A stretch of 64,000 nucleotides of DNA from Mycobacterium sp. PSTR-4-N (GCF_022348085.1 NZ_JAKRFN010000024.1:38258-102257), one strand, 5' to 3'; positions 25,887-35,197 are shown, counted from the stretch's first letter. Program-made: numbers and translations. Notes: a model not told the origin generated them from the sequence alone.

Positions 25887-26705
25887 GTGAGCACTCGGAC
25901 CCGACGACCCGACGCCTGGCGTTCACTGGCCCAGCGCGGCATCGACACTGCCGCGGAGTGGTCGGGCGCGCTCGCCGACAAGCTGAACGCCGCCGCCGAT
26001 CCCCGCGCCAAACTGCTGCGCAAACGTCGCTGGGCGTTGCGCCTCGGCGTGTTCTTCGCGCTGTCGTCGGCGTTCTGGGTGGGCGTGACCGCGCTGCTCG
26101 CATCGTGGAGCACGCCTGTGTGGGCGTTGTTCATCCCGTCGCCGATCGCGGTCGGCGCCGCGTTCCTCGCGACCTTGGCGTTCCTGCGGTACCGCTGGCT
26201 GCGCGGTGAGCCGTTGCCGCCGGCCCGCAGCGGTGGTGTGCGACGCTTGCCGCCGTGGGGATCGGCGGCACGAGCCCCCATGGCGGAGCTGGCGTCATCC
26301 GAGCGCGGGCTGGTGTCTCTGCTCGGGGTGATGGAACGCGGTCGCCTGCTGCCCGACGAGGAGCTGCGCGACCTGCGTGCCGCCGCCGAGCGGACCGCCG
26401 CCACGATGTCGGCGACCGCCGCCGAAGTGGTGTCGATGGAGCGCACGGTCAGCTCCGCCCCGCAGGCCCGCACCCACCTGACGCCCACCATCGCGGCGTT
26501 CTCCGCGCAGCTCGACCGCGGCGCCCGTCAGTACAGCGACATGGTCTCGGCGGCCGCCCAGCTGGTGTCGGCCGCCAACTCGGGCTCAATGTCGAGCTCG
26601 CCGATGGTGCAGCGGCGCTACCGCGACGAGCTCACCTCCGCCACCGACCGGCTGACCGGATGGGCGCAGGCGTTCGACGAGCTGGGCCGGCTGCGCGGCG
26701 CCTGA
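25887..26705 (+). CDS. pspM: PspA-partner integral membrane protein (PspM-like)
   Basis: A 272-residue protein, orthologue of Rv2743c by position. It has a basic N-terminus and two adjacent transmembrane helices (about residues 52-72 and 76-98, LGVFFALSSAFWVGVTALL and WALFIPSPIAVGAAFLATL). A cytosolic helical domain (130-272) carries low-complexity Ala/Glu heptads and TAATMSATAAEVVSMERTVS. In M. tuberculosis the protein binds PspA at the membrane. Two adjacent GTG codons could start it; 25887 has the better 6-nt spacing from GGGAG. It lies 18 nt after pspA. Confidence 0.88.
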   Translation: MSTRTRRPDAWRSLAQRGIDTAAEWSGALADKLNAAADPRAKLLRKRRWALRLGVFFALSSAFWVGVTALLASWSTPVWALFIPSPIAVGAAFLATLAFLRYRWLRGEPLPPARSGGVRRLPPWGSAARAPMAELASSERGLVSLLGVMERGRLLPDEELRDLRAAAERTAATMSATAAEVVSMERTVSSAPQARTHLTPTIAAFSAQLDRGARQYSDMVSAAAQLVSAANSGSMSSSPMVQRRYRDELTSATDRLTGWAQAFDELGRLRGA

Positions 26706-26714
26706 ACGCGAGGA

Positions 26715-27152
26715 TCAGAAGCGCGGCCGCAGGGCCGGGATGATCACCCCGACCAAGGCCTTCAGCGGCGCCTTCACCATCACGTCGACCATGTCGAAAT
26801 AGTCCCGCCACAGCGTGATCCGGCCGTCGCGTATCTCGAACGCTCCGCACACCCAGAACTGCAGCCGCACGGGCCCCAGGAGGATCGCATCGGTGCGTTC
26901 GGTCAGCACCGTGTCGCCGTCGGCGGCGACACGGTGAAACGTCACCGCGAAGCCCACCTTGCCCTCGCCGCGCCGCAGCAATCCCATGATCCGCGCGCGT
27001 CCCCGGATCGACGGCAATCCGACGTTCTGCCACACCAAGTCCGGGGCGGCCAGTGACTCGACGGTGTCGAAGTCCTCATCGGCGAGCGCGAGCAGGAACT
27101 TGCGGACCAGCGCGGCGTTGTCGGTGATCGGCAGCAGGGCCTCATCGGTCAT
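26715..27152 (-). CDS. ephG: Limonene-1,2-epoxide hydrolase-like protein (EphG-like)
   Basis: A 145-residue NTF2-fold protein matching Rv2740 (EphG). The catalytic Arg-x-Asp of the family is seen in VLTERTDAILL, and the second Asp in LWRDYFDMVD; the entry residue pattern VWQNVGLP also fits. It would add water to an epoxide, possibly a lipid or sterol one. ATG at 27152 is preferred to the further upstream GTG or ATG because it matches the domain start. It converges on pspM and is divergent from the glycosyltransferase. Confidence 0.88.
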   Translation of the reverse strand: MTDEALLPITDNAALVRKFLLALADEDFDTVESLAAPDLVWQNVGLPSIRGRARIMGLLRRGEGKVGFAVTFHRVAADGDTVLTERTDAILLGPVRLQFWVCGAFEIRDGRITLWRDYFDMVDVMVKAPLKALVGVIIPALRPRF

Positions 27153-27195
27153 ACCGATCGACCCTAACGGCAGGTGCTGTGGCAGGGTAGCCCGC

Positions 27196-28368
27196 ATGCG
27201 TGTCGCGGTCGTCGCCGGACCGGATCCCGGTCACGCGTTCCCGGCCATTGCGCTGTGTCAGCGCTTCCTGGCCGCTGGTGACGAGCCGACGCTGCTGACA
27301 GGCACGCGGTGGCTGGACACGGCGCGGGGGGAAGGGTTCGACGCCGTCGAACTCGACGGGCTGCGGGTCATGACCGGTGACGACGACGCCGATGCGGGCG
27401 CGAAGATCCACGAACGTGCTGCGCGCATGGCCGTCCTCAACCGTGAGCGCATTCAGGCGCTGAAACCCGATGTGGTGGTGTCCGATTCGATCACCACGTG
27501 CGGGGGACTGGTCGCCGATCTGATCGGTGTGCCGTGGATCGAGCTGAACACCCACCCGCTGTATCGGCCATCCAAGGGGTTGCCGCCGCTGGGCAGCGGC
27601 CTGGCCCCGGGAGTCGGGGTGCGCGGACGCGCGCGCGATGCCGTCCTGCGCTCGCTGAGCGCGCGGTCCTGGAAGGCGGGGCTGCGGCAACGCGCCGCCG
27701 TGCGTGTGCAGATAGGCCTGCCCGCCGCCGATCCCGGGCCGCTGCGCCGGTTGATCGCCACCCTGCCGGCGCTGGAGGTGCCGCGGCCCGATTGGCCGGC
27801 CGAGGCCGTCGTCGTCGGCCCCCTGCACTACGAGCCGACGACGGCGCTGCTGGACGTGCCGGCCGGGAACGGACCCATGGTGGTGGTCGCGCCGTCCACG
27901 GCGAGCACCGGCGCCGTCGCGCTCGCCGATCTGGCGCTGCAGACCCTGGTGCCCGGGCAGGTGCTGCCCGACGGTGCGCGCGTCGCCGTGTCACAACTGC
28001 ATCCTCCGGAGGAGGAGGTGCCCCCGTGGGCCGTGGTCGGGCTGGGTCGTCAGGACGAACTGCTGTCTCGCGCGGATCTGCTGGTCTGCGGCGCCGGACA
28101 CGGCATCGTGTCGAAAGCGCTGCTCGCCGGTGTCCCGATGGTGGTGGTCCCCGGTGGCGGCGACCAGTGGGAGATCGCGAATCGGCTTGTCCGCCAGGGC
28201 AGTGCGGAACTCGTGCGGCCGCTGAACCCGGACACCTTGAGCGCGGCCACCGCCCAGGTGCTGGGGTCGGCGCGCCATCGAGATGCCGCGGTACGCGCCG
28301 GGGCGACCGCCGGGGCAGTCGCCGACCCCGTCGGAGTGTGTCACGAGGCACTCCGGGCGTCCGCGTAG
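27196..28368 (+). CDS. Family-1-type glycosyltransferase
   Basis: A 390-residue GT-B enzyme, orthologue of Rv2739c. The N-terminus MRVAVVAGPDPGHAFPAIALC is the acceptor-side Rossmann start. The C-terminal donor site reads LLVCGAGHGIVSKALLAGVPMVVVPGGGDQWE (about residues 298-329), equivalent to the UDP-sugar signature of UGT/MGT enzymes. The sugar donor and lipid or small-molecule acceptor are unknown. The open frame extends further upstream, but the ATG at 27196 matches the fold start. Confidence 0.88.
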   Translation: MRVAVVAGPDPGHAFPAIALCQRFLAAGDEPTLLTGTRWLDTARGEGFDAVELDGLRVMTGDDDADAGAKIHERAARMAVLNRERIQALKPDVVVSDSITTCGGLVADLIGVPWIELNTHPLYRPSKGLPPLGSGLAPGVGVRGRARDAVLRSLSARSWKAGLRQRAAVRVQIGLPAADPGPLRRLIATLPALEVPRPDWPAEAVVVGPLHYEPTTALLDVPAGNGPMVVVAPSTASTGAVALADLALQTLVPGQVLPDGARVAVSQLHPPEEEVPPWAVVGLGRQDELLSRADLLVCGAGHGIVSKALLAGVPMVVVPGGGDQWEIANRLVRQGSAELVRPLNPDTLSAATAQVLGSARHRDAAVRAGATAGAVADPVGVCHEALRASA

Positions 28369-28371
28369 GTT
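28366..28371 (+). promoter_or_regulatory. -10 element of the leaderless DUF3046 gene
   Basis: TAGGTT lies 6 nt before the GTG at 28378, inside the end of the glycosyltransferase gene. Confidence 0.5.
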
Positions 28372-28377
28372 GGGCCT

Positions 28378-28572
28378 GTGCGGCTGACGGAATTCCACGA
28401 ACTCGTCGAGCGCCAGTTCGGCGCGGTGCGCGCGTCGTCGATGCTCGTCGACCACGTCCTGACGACGATGGGCGGGCGGACCGCCGCGCAGGCCATCGAG
28501 GACGGTGTCGAACCCCGAGACGTGTGGCGCGCGCTGTGCGCGGACTTCGACGTGCCGCGCGACCAGTGGTGA
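28378..28572 (+). CDS. DUF3046 small conserved protein
   Basis: A 64-residue acidic protein starting MRLTEFHELVERQFG, a recognised DUF3046 beginning, and ending with DFDVPRDQW. It is widespread in actinobacteria just upstream of recA (Rv2738c here). No enzyme motif is visible. It is probably a small helical DNA- or protein-binding factor; the constant neighbourhood with recA-recX is the only functional clue. It starts at GTG with a leaderless -10. Confidence 0.88.
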   Translation: MRLTEFHELVERQFGAVRASSMLVDHVLTTMGGRTAAQAIEDGVEPRDVWRALCADFDVPRDQW

Positions 28573-28577
28573 GCTGG

Positions 28578-29468
28578 TTATCGCGGAGCGAGCACCCGCC
28601 CGAGGAACTCCAGTTGGTCGGCCTTGACCTTCGGGTCGTGATAGATGTCGAAGTGGCCGTAGGGGTAGTGCAGTAGTTCGCCGCGCGGGGCGCGCCGGGC
28701 CGCCTTGACCGTGGGCCCCGGCGGGGTGACCTTGTCGTCGTCGCAAACGCAGATCAGCAGCGGCATGGCCAGCTGTGCGGTCTTCGCCCCTGGCCTGTAG
28801 AGACCCAGCCGTAGCCCGACCCGGGCGCTGAACTCGTTGCGCCACAACGACTTCGCACCGACGATGGCCTCGAAGCCCGGCTGCGCATCCGGGGATGTCA
28901 TCGCGGCGAAGGCGCCCGGTTTGCCGACGGCTGCCAGCAGGTGAGGTGGGCGGCCGCGCCAGGCGCCGAGCTGATCCCGCAGCCCCGCGACCATTGCCTT
29001 CGGGACGAACGCCGGTGGTTGAACCCTCAGCGTCGCGAGCCCGTCGGTGAACGGCGCCTGGGAGACCACCGCAGCGATGCGCGCGTCGGCAGCGGCGACG
29101 GCCAGGACGTGCCCGCCGCTGAACGACGAGCCCCACAGCGCGATCCGGTCGGGGTCCACGCCGTCCAACTGACGGGCCCACGCCACGACGGTGTGGTAGT
29201 CCGTCTGCTGCATCCCGATGTCGAGCAGCTGCCGGGGCGTGCCGGTGGATGCGCCGAACCCGCGGTAGTCGAACACCACCACGACGTATCCGGCCTGGCA
29301 GAAGGCTTCGGCGTACTCGGGAAGGCCGTCGTCGCGGGTGGCGGTGAAGCCATGGGCCATCACGATGCACGGGGCTTGAGCGGTCGGGCCGGAGCCGTCG
29401 GGCCGGTACAGGTACGCGGCGAGTTGGTCGGCACCGGCCGGGATGCGAACGTCCTCAGGCGTGGTCAC
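28578..29468 (-). CDS. Alpha/beta hydrolase (X-Pro dipeptidyl-peptidase/acylaminoacyl type)
   Basis: A 296-residue hydrolase with APCIVMAHGFTATRDDGLPEYAE (oxyanion HGF), the nucleophile elbow WGSSFSGGHVLAV (GxSxG), VCDDDKVTPPG with the acid, and YGHFDIYH with the His. I chose the GTG at 29468 (VTTPEDVRIPAGADQLAAYLY). A longer frame would run through the recA promoter and LexA box. A TAGCGT 8 nt before this GTG could serve as a leaderless -10. Substrate unknown; it converges on the DUF3046 gene and is divergent from recA. Confidence 0.85.
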   Translation of the reverse strand: MTTPEDVRIPAGADQLAAYLYRPDGSGPTAQAPCIVMAHGFTATRDDGLPEYAEAFCQAGYVVVVFDYRGFGASTGTPRQLLDIGMQQTDYHTVVAWARQLDGVDPDRIALWGSSFSGGHVLAVAAADARIAAVVSQAPFTDGLATLRVQPPAFVPKAMVAGLRDQLGAWRGRPPHLLAAVGKPGAFAAMTSPDAQPGFEAIVGAKSLWRNEFSARVGLRLGLYRPGAKTAQLAMPLLICVCDDDKVTPPGPTVKAARRAPRGELLHYPYGHFDIYHDPKVKADQLEFLGRVLAPR

Positions 29469-29505
29469 GAACGGAAACGCTAGCCGGTCGGCGTGTCCGC
29501 TTGAA

Positions 29506-29521
29506 TCGAACACGTGTTCGT
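29506..29521 (+). promoter_or_regulatory. LexA box in the recA promoter
   Basis: TCGAACACGTGTTCGT matches TCGAAC-N4-GTTCGA in 15 of 16 positions. It lies between a candidate -35 TTGAAT (29501-29506) and -10 TACTGT (29523-29528) with 16-nt spacing, so bound LexA would block RNA polymerase. The predicted transcript has a leader of about 90 nt before the recA ATG. Confidence 0.9.
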
Positions 29522-29626
29522 CTACTGTGGGTGGAGTTCGACCCCGGGACTTGTCGGTGCCCTGGCCTAGCGTCACGACCAACCGATCGAGAACCGGTCG
29601 ACAACGACTACCCGGAGAGGTACATC

Positions 29627-30670
<1,044 letters not shown>

Positions 30671-31162
30671 TCGCGCCGAGCAGGCGCGGGCGGTGTGCCT
30701 GCGCCTGCTCACCACGCGAGCGCGCACGCGTGCCGAGCTCCAGACGCATCTCACCAAGCGCGGCTATGCCGAGGACGTGACCGTCCAGGTGCTCGACCGG
30801 CTCACCACGGTCGGCCTGATCGACGACGAGGAATTCGCCGAACAGTGGGTGCGGTCGCGACGACTGCATGCGGGGAAAGGCAAGCGCGCCTTGGCTGCCG
30901 AGCTGCGCACCAAGGGCGTCGACAACGAGGTGATCAGCGCGGCACTGTCCGATGTCGACGCGGGCGCCGAACGGACTCGTGCCGAGCAGTTGGTCCGCGA
31001 CCGATTGCGACGGGAGAAGCTCGGTGACCCGGGAGACCGCGACGCCGAGAACAAGGTGGCACGACGACTGGTCGGGATGTTGGCACGGCGCGGCTACAGC
31101 CAGACGATGGCACTCGACGTCGTCACCGCGGAACTGGCGAACGAGCGGGAGCGGCGCCGGGT

Positions 31163-31426
31163 CTAGCGTGCCGCGCTCAGGTCGGCGGTCAGGCTGCGGG
31201 TGACGACGCGGCGCACGGCGATCAGCGTGACGACGCCGAGAATCGCCGCCCACGACAGGTCGACGCTCAACCGGAGAAGGCCGGCGGCGGTGAACAACTC
31301 GATCATCGCGCGCAGCGCGGTCACAGGCTGTCGAAAGACGAGCAGAGCGGCCACGCCGATGGTGATGCCTGCAATGGCCAGACACCACGATGCGTTCACG
31401 ACGACGCTCGAGACGACGACGCTCAT
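31163..31426 (-). CDS. Small membrane protein, unrecognised
   Basis: An 87-residue protein from the ATG at 31426 (MSVVVSSVVVNASWCLAIAG). It has two or three hydrophobic helices (residues 2-33, 38-56, 58-75) and a short basic end. No family recognised. It overlaps the stop of the DUF1622 gene (ATGA) and so is the last gene of the transporter operon. Its stop overlaps recX convergently. The coupled arrangement suggests it works with the DUF1622 protein. Confidence 0.68.
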   Translation of the reverse strand: MSVVVSSVVVNASWCLAIAGITIGVAALLVFRQPVTALRAMIELFTAAGLLRLSVDLSWAAILGVVTLIAVRRVVTRSLTADLSAAR

Positions 31427-31824
31427 GGCGGGGATGCGGGGCGTCGCTGTGTGAGCGCCTCGATCTCCCGCTGCTCCTGGGCGATCTCTCGGTTGAGGAA
31501 GTAGTTGAGCACCGTGCGGATCGCCGCGATCGCTGCGAGCTTTCCGATTTCCGCGAACGACGGGGAGATCGCGGTGCGCAGCACATCGGCGGCGAGCTGG
31601 AATTCCAGCCCGAGTACCAGAAACCGCGCGAGCGACAATCGCACCGACGAGAACTGATTGATGTCGCGCCGACCCAGTGCGGCAACGAATTTCACGATCG
31701 CCACCAGCGCGCCGATCATGATGACGATCGCGCCGCAGGCCTCGATCAGCCGCACCATGGTGTCGACCAGGGTGCGCAGGGCCGATTCGGGAAGGAGGTC
31801 CCACGCCGCGAGTGTGCGGGTCAT
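31423..31824 (-). CDS. DUF1622 family membrane protein
   Basis: A 133-residue protein with an N-terminal amphipathic start (MTRTLAAWDLLPESALRTLV), a transmembrane helix at about 24-47 (GAIVIMIGALVAIVKFVAAL), and the conserved LSLARFLVLGLEFQLAADVLRT and AAIRTVLNYFLNREIAQE typical of DUF1622. Function unknown. ATG at 31824 overlaps the gluD stop (ATGA), so it is translated with the ABC transporter; it may be an accessory subunit or simply a passenger. Confidence 0.85.
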   Translation of the reverse strand: MTRTLAAWDLLPESALRTLVDTMVRLIEACGAIVIMIGALVAIVKFVAALGRRDINQFSSVRLSLARFLVLGLEFQLAADVLRTAISPSFAEIGKLAAIAAIRTVLNYFLNREIAQEQREIEALTQRRPASPP

Positions 31825-32699
31825 ACGCCGCGGCTGCGGTCGCCGGCCAGCTCCAGCGGCTCGGGTTCCATCGGCGCCGAGCCCTTGCGGGACCGCCGCA
31901 GCCGCGCCTCCAACCGGGTGGCCAGCCACGACAGCGTGATGTTCAGACAGACCATCAACAGCGCGATCACGATCAACGCCGGGATGTAGTTGCCGTAGGA
32001 CGACCCGACATTGGCGCCTTGGCGCACCAGTTCGACGAACGTGATCTGGTAGCCCAGTGCGGTGTCCTTCAAAACGACGACGACCTGGGACACCAACACC
32101 GGCAGCATCGAGGTGACCGCCTGGGGGAGCAGGATCGACCGCATCGTCTGCCCTGAGGTCAGCCCGAGCGCCGAAGCTGCCTCGGCCTGCCCCCGCGGCA
32201 AAGCGTGGACACCGGCGCGCACGATCTCGGCGATGACGGCGCCGTTGTACAGCGTCAGACCCGTGATGACGCCTGCCAACGCCAGGTACTTCGACGCGAA
32301 GACGTCGTAGTTGGCGTAGAGGAAGTAGGCGAAGATCATCATGATCAGAACGGGCACCGCGCGGAAGAACTCGACGATGACCGACGACACCCAGCGGATT
32401 CCGCGGTGCGTCGACAACCGGCCGACCCCCAGCAAAAAGCCCAAAACCAGCGCCAACGCGATCGAGACTGCGGCGGCGGTCAGCGTGCCCTTGACGCCCG
32501 GCAGGATGTAGGTGCGCCACAGGTCGGCGGTCAGGAACGGCTCCCACTTCGCAGCGGTCAGCTGTCCCTTCTCGTCCAGCCGGGTGTAGACCAGCCACGC
32601 GATCGCGACGACCACGACGACGGTGAGGGCCGACACCAACCGATTGCGCAGGCGCGCCCTCGGGCCCGGCGCGTCGAAGAGAACCGACGATGCGGTCAC
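31821..32699 (-). CDS. gluD: Glutamate-type amino-acid ABC transporter permease GluD
   Basis: A 292-residue permease of the polar-amino-acid (HisMQ-type) class. TM1 lies at about residues 22-40, and the core five helices at about 70-270. The EAA loop is VHALPRGQAEAASALGLTSGQTMRSILLPQA, which contacts the ATPase. A basic C-terminal tail ends in a PLELAGDRSRG-like stretch. It pairs with GluC upstream but is separated from it by a 91-nt gap holding a long hairpin, unlike the tight coupling elsewhere in the operon. Confidence 0.92.
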   Translation of the reverse strand: MTASSVLFDAPGPRARLRNRLVSALTVVVVVAIAWLVYTRLDEKGQLTAAKWEPFLTADLWRTYILPGVKGTLTAAAVSIALALVLGFLLGVGRLSTHRGIRWVSSVIVEFFRAVPVLIMMIFAYFLYANYDVFASKYLALAGVITGLTLYNGAVIAEIVRAGVHALPRGQAEAASALGLTSGQTMRSILLPQAVTSMLPVLVSQVVVVLKDTALGYQITFVELVRQGANVGSSYGNYIPALIVIALLMVCLNITLSWLATRLEARLRRSRKGSAPMEPEPLELAGDRSRGV

Positions 32700-32713
32700 G
32701 TGAGGTCACCCTC

Positions 32714-32783
32714 CTTCCGCGAGCAGACGCGAACTCGAGCAATTCGAGCCCAATGCACGCGAGTTCGTGTCTGCTCGCGGAAG
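32714..32783. repeat. 24-bp inverted repeat (hairpin) between gluC and gluD
   Basis: Arms at 32714-32737 and 32760-32783 are inverted copies with one mismatch; core GCGAGCAGACRCGAACTCG, 22-nt loop. In RNA it would be a very stable stem inside the gluABCD transcript. The core resembles intergenic palindromes I recall from other mycobacterial genomes. It could lower gluD expression, act as a processing site, or be a mobile palindromic unit. Confidence 0.85.
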
Positions 32784-32790
32784 AAAGTAG

Positions 32791-33471
32791 TCACCTCGCC
32801 ACCGCCAGTCGCCGACCCAGCCAGCTGAACAGCAGACCCAGCGGCAGGGTCAGGATCACGAAGCCCAACGCGAAGATCGAACCCACCACCAACACCGCCG
32901 CGGTGTTCTCGATCATCTCCTTCATCAGCAACGCAGCCTCGGCCACCCCGGACGCCGAGGCGATCGTCGTGTTCTTGGTCAGCGCGATCAGGACAGAGCC
33001 CAGCGGAGCAATCACGGCACGAAACGCCTGCGGTAACAAGATGATTCGCAGGTTCTGGGAAAACGTCAGCCCGAGTGAGCGGGCCGCCTCGGCCTGCCCG
33101 AGGGGGACCGTGTTGACACCCGAGCGCACCGTCTCACACACGAACGACGCGGTGTAGACGGTGAATCCGAGGACGGCCAGACGGAACCCGCTGTCGGCGA
33201 TGAACGTCGGCGACGTCCGGTCGGCCAGCGTGATGCCGAGCGTCTGTGCCAGCCCGAACGAGCAGAACAACACGATCAGCGTCAACGGTGTGTTGCGGAC
33301 GATGTTGACATACGCGGTGCCCAGCCAGTTCAGCATGGGCACCGGCGCCAGCCGCATCGCGGCCAGCGCCGTGCCCAACACGAGCGCGCCGATCGCCGAG
33401 AACACCGTCAGCTGAATCGTCGTCCAGAACGCCGCGAAGATCTCGGATCGGTACTCGGTGAAGATGTCCAC
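32791..33471 (-). CDS. gluC: Glutamate-type amino-acid ABC transporter permease GluC
   Basis: A 226-residue HisMQ-type permease. TM helices lie at about residues 12-37, 50-72, 95-115, 145-165 and 190-212. The EAA loop reads VNTVPLGQAEAARSLGLTFSQNLRIILLPQAF, with the conserved LGLT and P residues. NTPLTLIVLFCSFGL is the typical second-helix sequence. It follows gluB by about 20 nt. With GluD it should form the membrane channel of the importer. Confidence 0.92.
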   Translation of the reverse strand: MDIFTEYRSEIFAAFWTTIQLTVFSAIGALVLGTALAAMRLAPVPMLNWLGTAYVNIVRNTPLTLIVLFCSFGLAQTLGITLADRTSPTFIADSGFRLAVLGFTVYTASFVCETVRSGVNTVPLGQAEAARSLGLTFSQNLRIILLPQAFRAVIAPLGSVLIALTKNTTIASASGVAEAALLMKEMIENTAAVLVVGSIFALGFVILTLPLGLLFSWLGRRLAVAR

Positions 33472-33490
33472 TTCCGTGCCGGACCGGCGA

Positions 33491-34315
33491 CTACTTGTCG
33501 AGCGGCGGCGGCGCGGGCGCCGTGATCCCGGCCGGCCCGAGGTTCTTGTCGAACGCCGCCTTCCAGGCCCCGCTGTCCTCCATCTTCTTCAGCGCGTCGT
33601 TGATCTTGGTCTTCAGCTCGTTGTCGTCCTTCTTCAGCCCGATGCCGTAGCGCTCCTCGGAGAACGGCTCACCCACGATCTTGAACGTGCCGGGGCTCTG
33701 CGCGGCGTAGCCGGCGAGAATCACCTCGTCGGTGGTGACCGCGTCCACCGCGCCGTTCTTGATCGACTCGATGCACGCCGAATAGGTGTCGAACTGCTGC
33801 AGCTGCACCTTCGGGTATTCGTCCTTGATCTTCTGCGCCGGCGTCGACCCCGAGACCGAGCACAGGATCTTGCCCTCCAACGAGGCCTTGCCGGTGATGT
33901 CGTTGTTGTCGGCCCGGACGAGCAGGCTCTGACCGGTGATCAGGTACGGGCCCGCGAACGACACTTTCTCCTTGCGCGCGTCGGTGATCGAGTAGGTCGC
34001 AGCGATGAATTTCACCTGGCCGTTCTGGATGAGGTTCTCCCGCTGCGACGACGGGGATTCCTTCCACTCGATCTTGTCCGGGGCGTAGCCGAGTTCGCCG
34101 GCCACGTAGGTCGCGACGTCGACGTCGAACCCGCTCATCGTGCCGTCGGGGTTCCTCATGCCCAGGCCCGGCTGGTCGAACTTGGTGCCGATGACGATAG
34201 TGTCGCCACCCCCGCCACCGCCTCCGCCGGTGCCACCACCGCCGCACGCAGTCGCGGCGAACGGCAGGGCGGCGGCCAGCGCGAGTGCGGCTATCGCGCG
34301 CGGGGAGAAAGCCAT
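33491..34315 (-). CDS. gluB: Glutamate-binding lipoprotein GluB
   Basis: A 274-residue extracellular solute-binding protein of the SBP-3 family. The signal ends in a lipobox-like FAATAC, with Cys about residue 23, followed by an unusual poly-glycine linker (CGGGGTGGGGGGG). Mature-domain marks are DTIVIGTKFDQPGLG, NPDGTMSGFDVDVATYVAGELG (ligand-binding signature) and ATYSITDARKEKVSFAGPY. ATG at 34315 is preceded by AAAGGAAA on the same strand. Delivers amino acids, probably glutamate or a related acid, to GluCD. Confidence 0.92.
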   Translation of the reverse strand: MAFSPRAIAALALAAALPFAATACGGGGTGGGGGGGGDTIVIGTKFDQPGLGMRNPDGTMSGFDVDVATYVAGELGYAPDKIEWKESPSSQRENLIQNGQVKFIAATYSITDARKEKVSFAGPYLITGQSLLVRADNNDITGKASLEGKILCSVSGSTPAQKIKDEYPKVQLQQFDTYSACIESIKNGAVDAVTTDEVILAGYAAQSPGTFKIVGEPFSEERYGIGLKKDDNELKTKINDALKKMEDSGAWKAAFDKNLGPAGITAPAPPPLDK

Positions 34316-34337
34316 GATCAGGTGTTTCCTTTCGCAA

Positions 34338-35099
34338 TCAGTGATGCAGGATCTTGCCGAGGAAATCTTTGGCGCGCTCCGACGTCGGATTGTCGAAGAA
34401 CTGCGCGGGTTCGGCGTTCTCGACGATCGCTCCGTCGGCCATGAACACCACACGGTGGGCGGCGCGCCGGGCGAAACCCATCTCGTGGGTGACCACGAGC
34501 ATCGTCATACCGTCGGCCGCCAGGTCGGTCATCACGGAGAGGACCTCGTTGATCATCTCCGGGTCCAGTGCGCTGGTCGGTTCGTCGAACAGGATCACCT
34601 TCGGGTTCATCGCCAGCGACCGTGCGATCGCGACCCGCTGTTGCTGCCCGCCCGAGAGTTGCGCGGGGTACTTGTCGGCCTGGTTGGCCACCCCGACCCG
34701 TTCCAGCAGCGACATCGCCGCCGTGCGGGCGTCGCCGCGGCCCTTCTTGCGCACCTTCACCGGGGCGAGCATGACGTTCTCGACGATCGTCTTGTGGGCG
34801 AACAGGTTGAACGACTGGAACACCATGCCGACGTCGCTGCGCAGCTGGGCGAGTTTGCGGCCCTCCGCGGGCAGCGTCTGCCCGTCGATCGTGATCGTGC
34901 CCGAATCGATCGTCTCGAGCCGATTGATGGTGCGGCACAACGTCGATTTGCCGGACCCCGACGGGCCGATCACGACGATGACCTCACCCTTGCCGACATC
35001 GAGATCGATGTCCTGCAGGACGTGCAGGGAGCCGAAGTGCTTGTTGACCGCCTTCATCGAGATCATCGGCACGTCAGGGGACTCCCTGGGGCTCTCCAT
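34338..35099 (-). CDS. gluA: Glutamate-type ABC transporter ATPase GluA
   Basis: A 253-residue ATPase: Walker A GPSGSGKST, Q-loop VFQSFNLF, signature LSGGQQQRVAIARSLA, Walker B VILFDEPTSALD, and switch His in VVTHEMGFA. It powers the GluBCD importer. The ATG at 35099 (MESPRESPD) sits 8 nt after TAAGGT and gives a near-leaderless message. An alternative ATG at 35066 (MISMKAVNKHFG) gives the more usual 242 residues. First gene of the operon gluA-gluB-gluC-gluD-DUF1622-small membrane gene. Confidence 0.93.
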   Translation of the reverse strand: MESPRESPDVPMISMKAVNKHFGSLHVLQDIDLDVGKGEVIVVIGPSGSGKSTLCRTINRLETIDSGTITIDGQTLPAEGRKLAQLRSDVGMVFQSFNLFAHKTIVENVMLAPVKVRKKGRGDARTAAMSLLERVGVANQADKYPAQLSGGQQQRVAIARSLAMNPKVILFDEPTSALDPEMINEVLSVMTDLAADGMTMLVVTHEMGFARRAAHRVVFMADGAIVENAEPAQFFDNPTSERAKDFLGKILHH

Positions 35100-35107
35100 G
35101 GGTGGTG

Positions 35108-35113
35108 ACCTTA
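35108..35113 (-). promoter_or_regulatory. -10 element of the gluABCD operon
   Basis: TAAGGT on the minus strand, 8 nt before the ATG at 35099. Confidence 0.45.
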
Positions 35114-35184
35114 CCCAGGGAACGCACACATGGCCCCGCAACCGGAGCAATCTGCGCCCGAGCGGGCCACCCAGCGCGCCGCCG

Positions 35185-35190
35185 TAGGAT
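35185..35190 (+). promoter_or_regulatory. -10 element of leaderless miaB
   Basis: TAGGAT lies 7 nt before the miaB GTG at 35198. Confidence 0.55.
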
Positions 35191-35197
35191 GGTCGCC

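Noticed and set aside
26255..26743. Arg-rich frame overlapping pspM
   Set aside because: It overlaps pspM in another frame, has shadow-like composition and no recognisable domain; kept only as a question in the findings.
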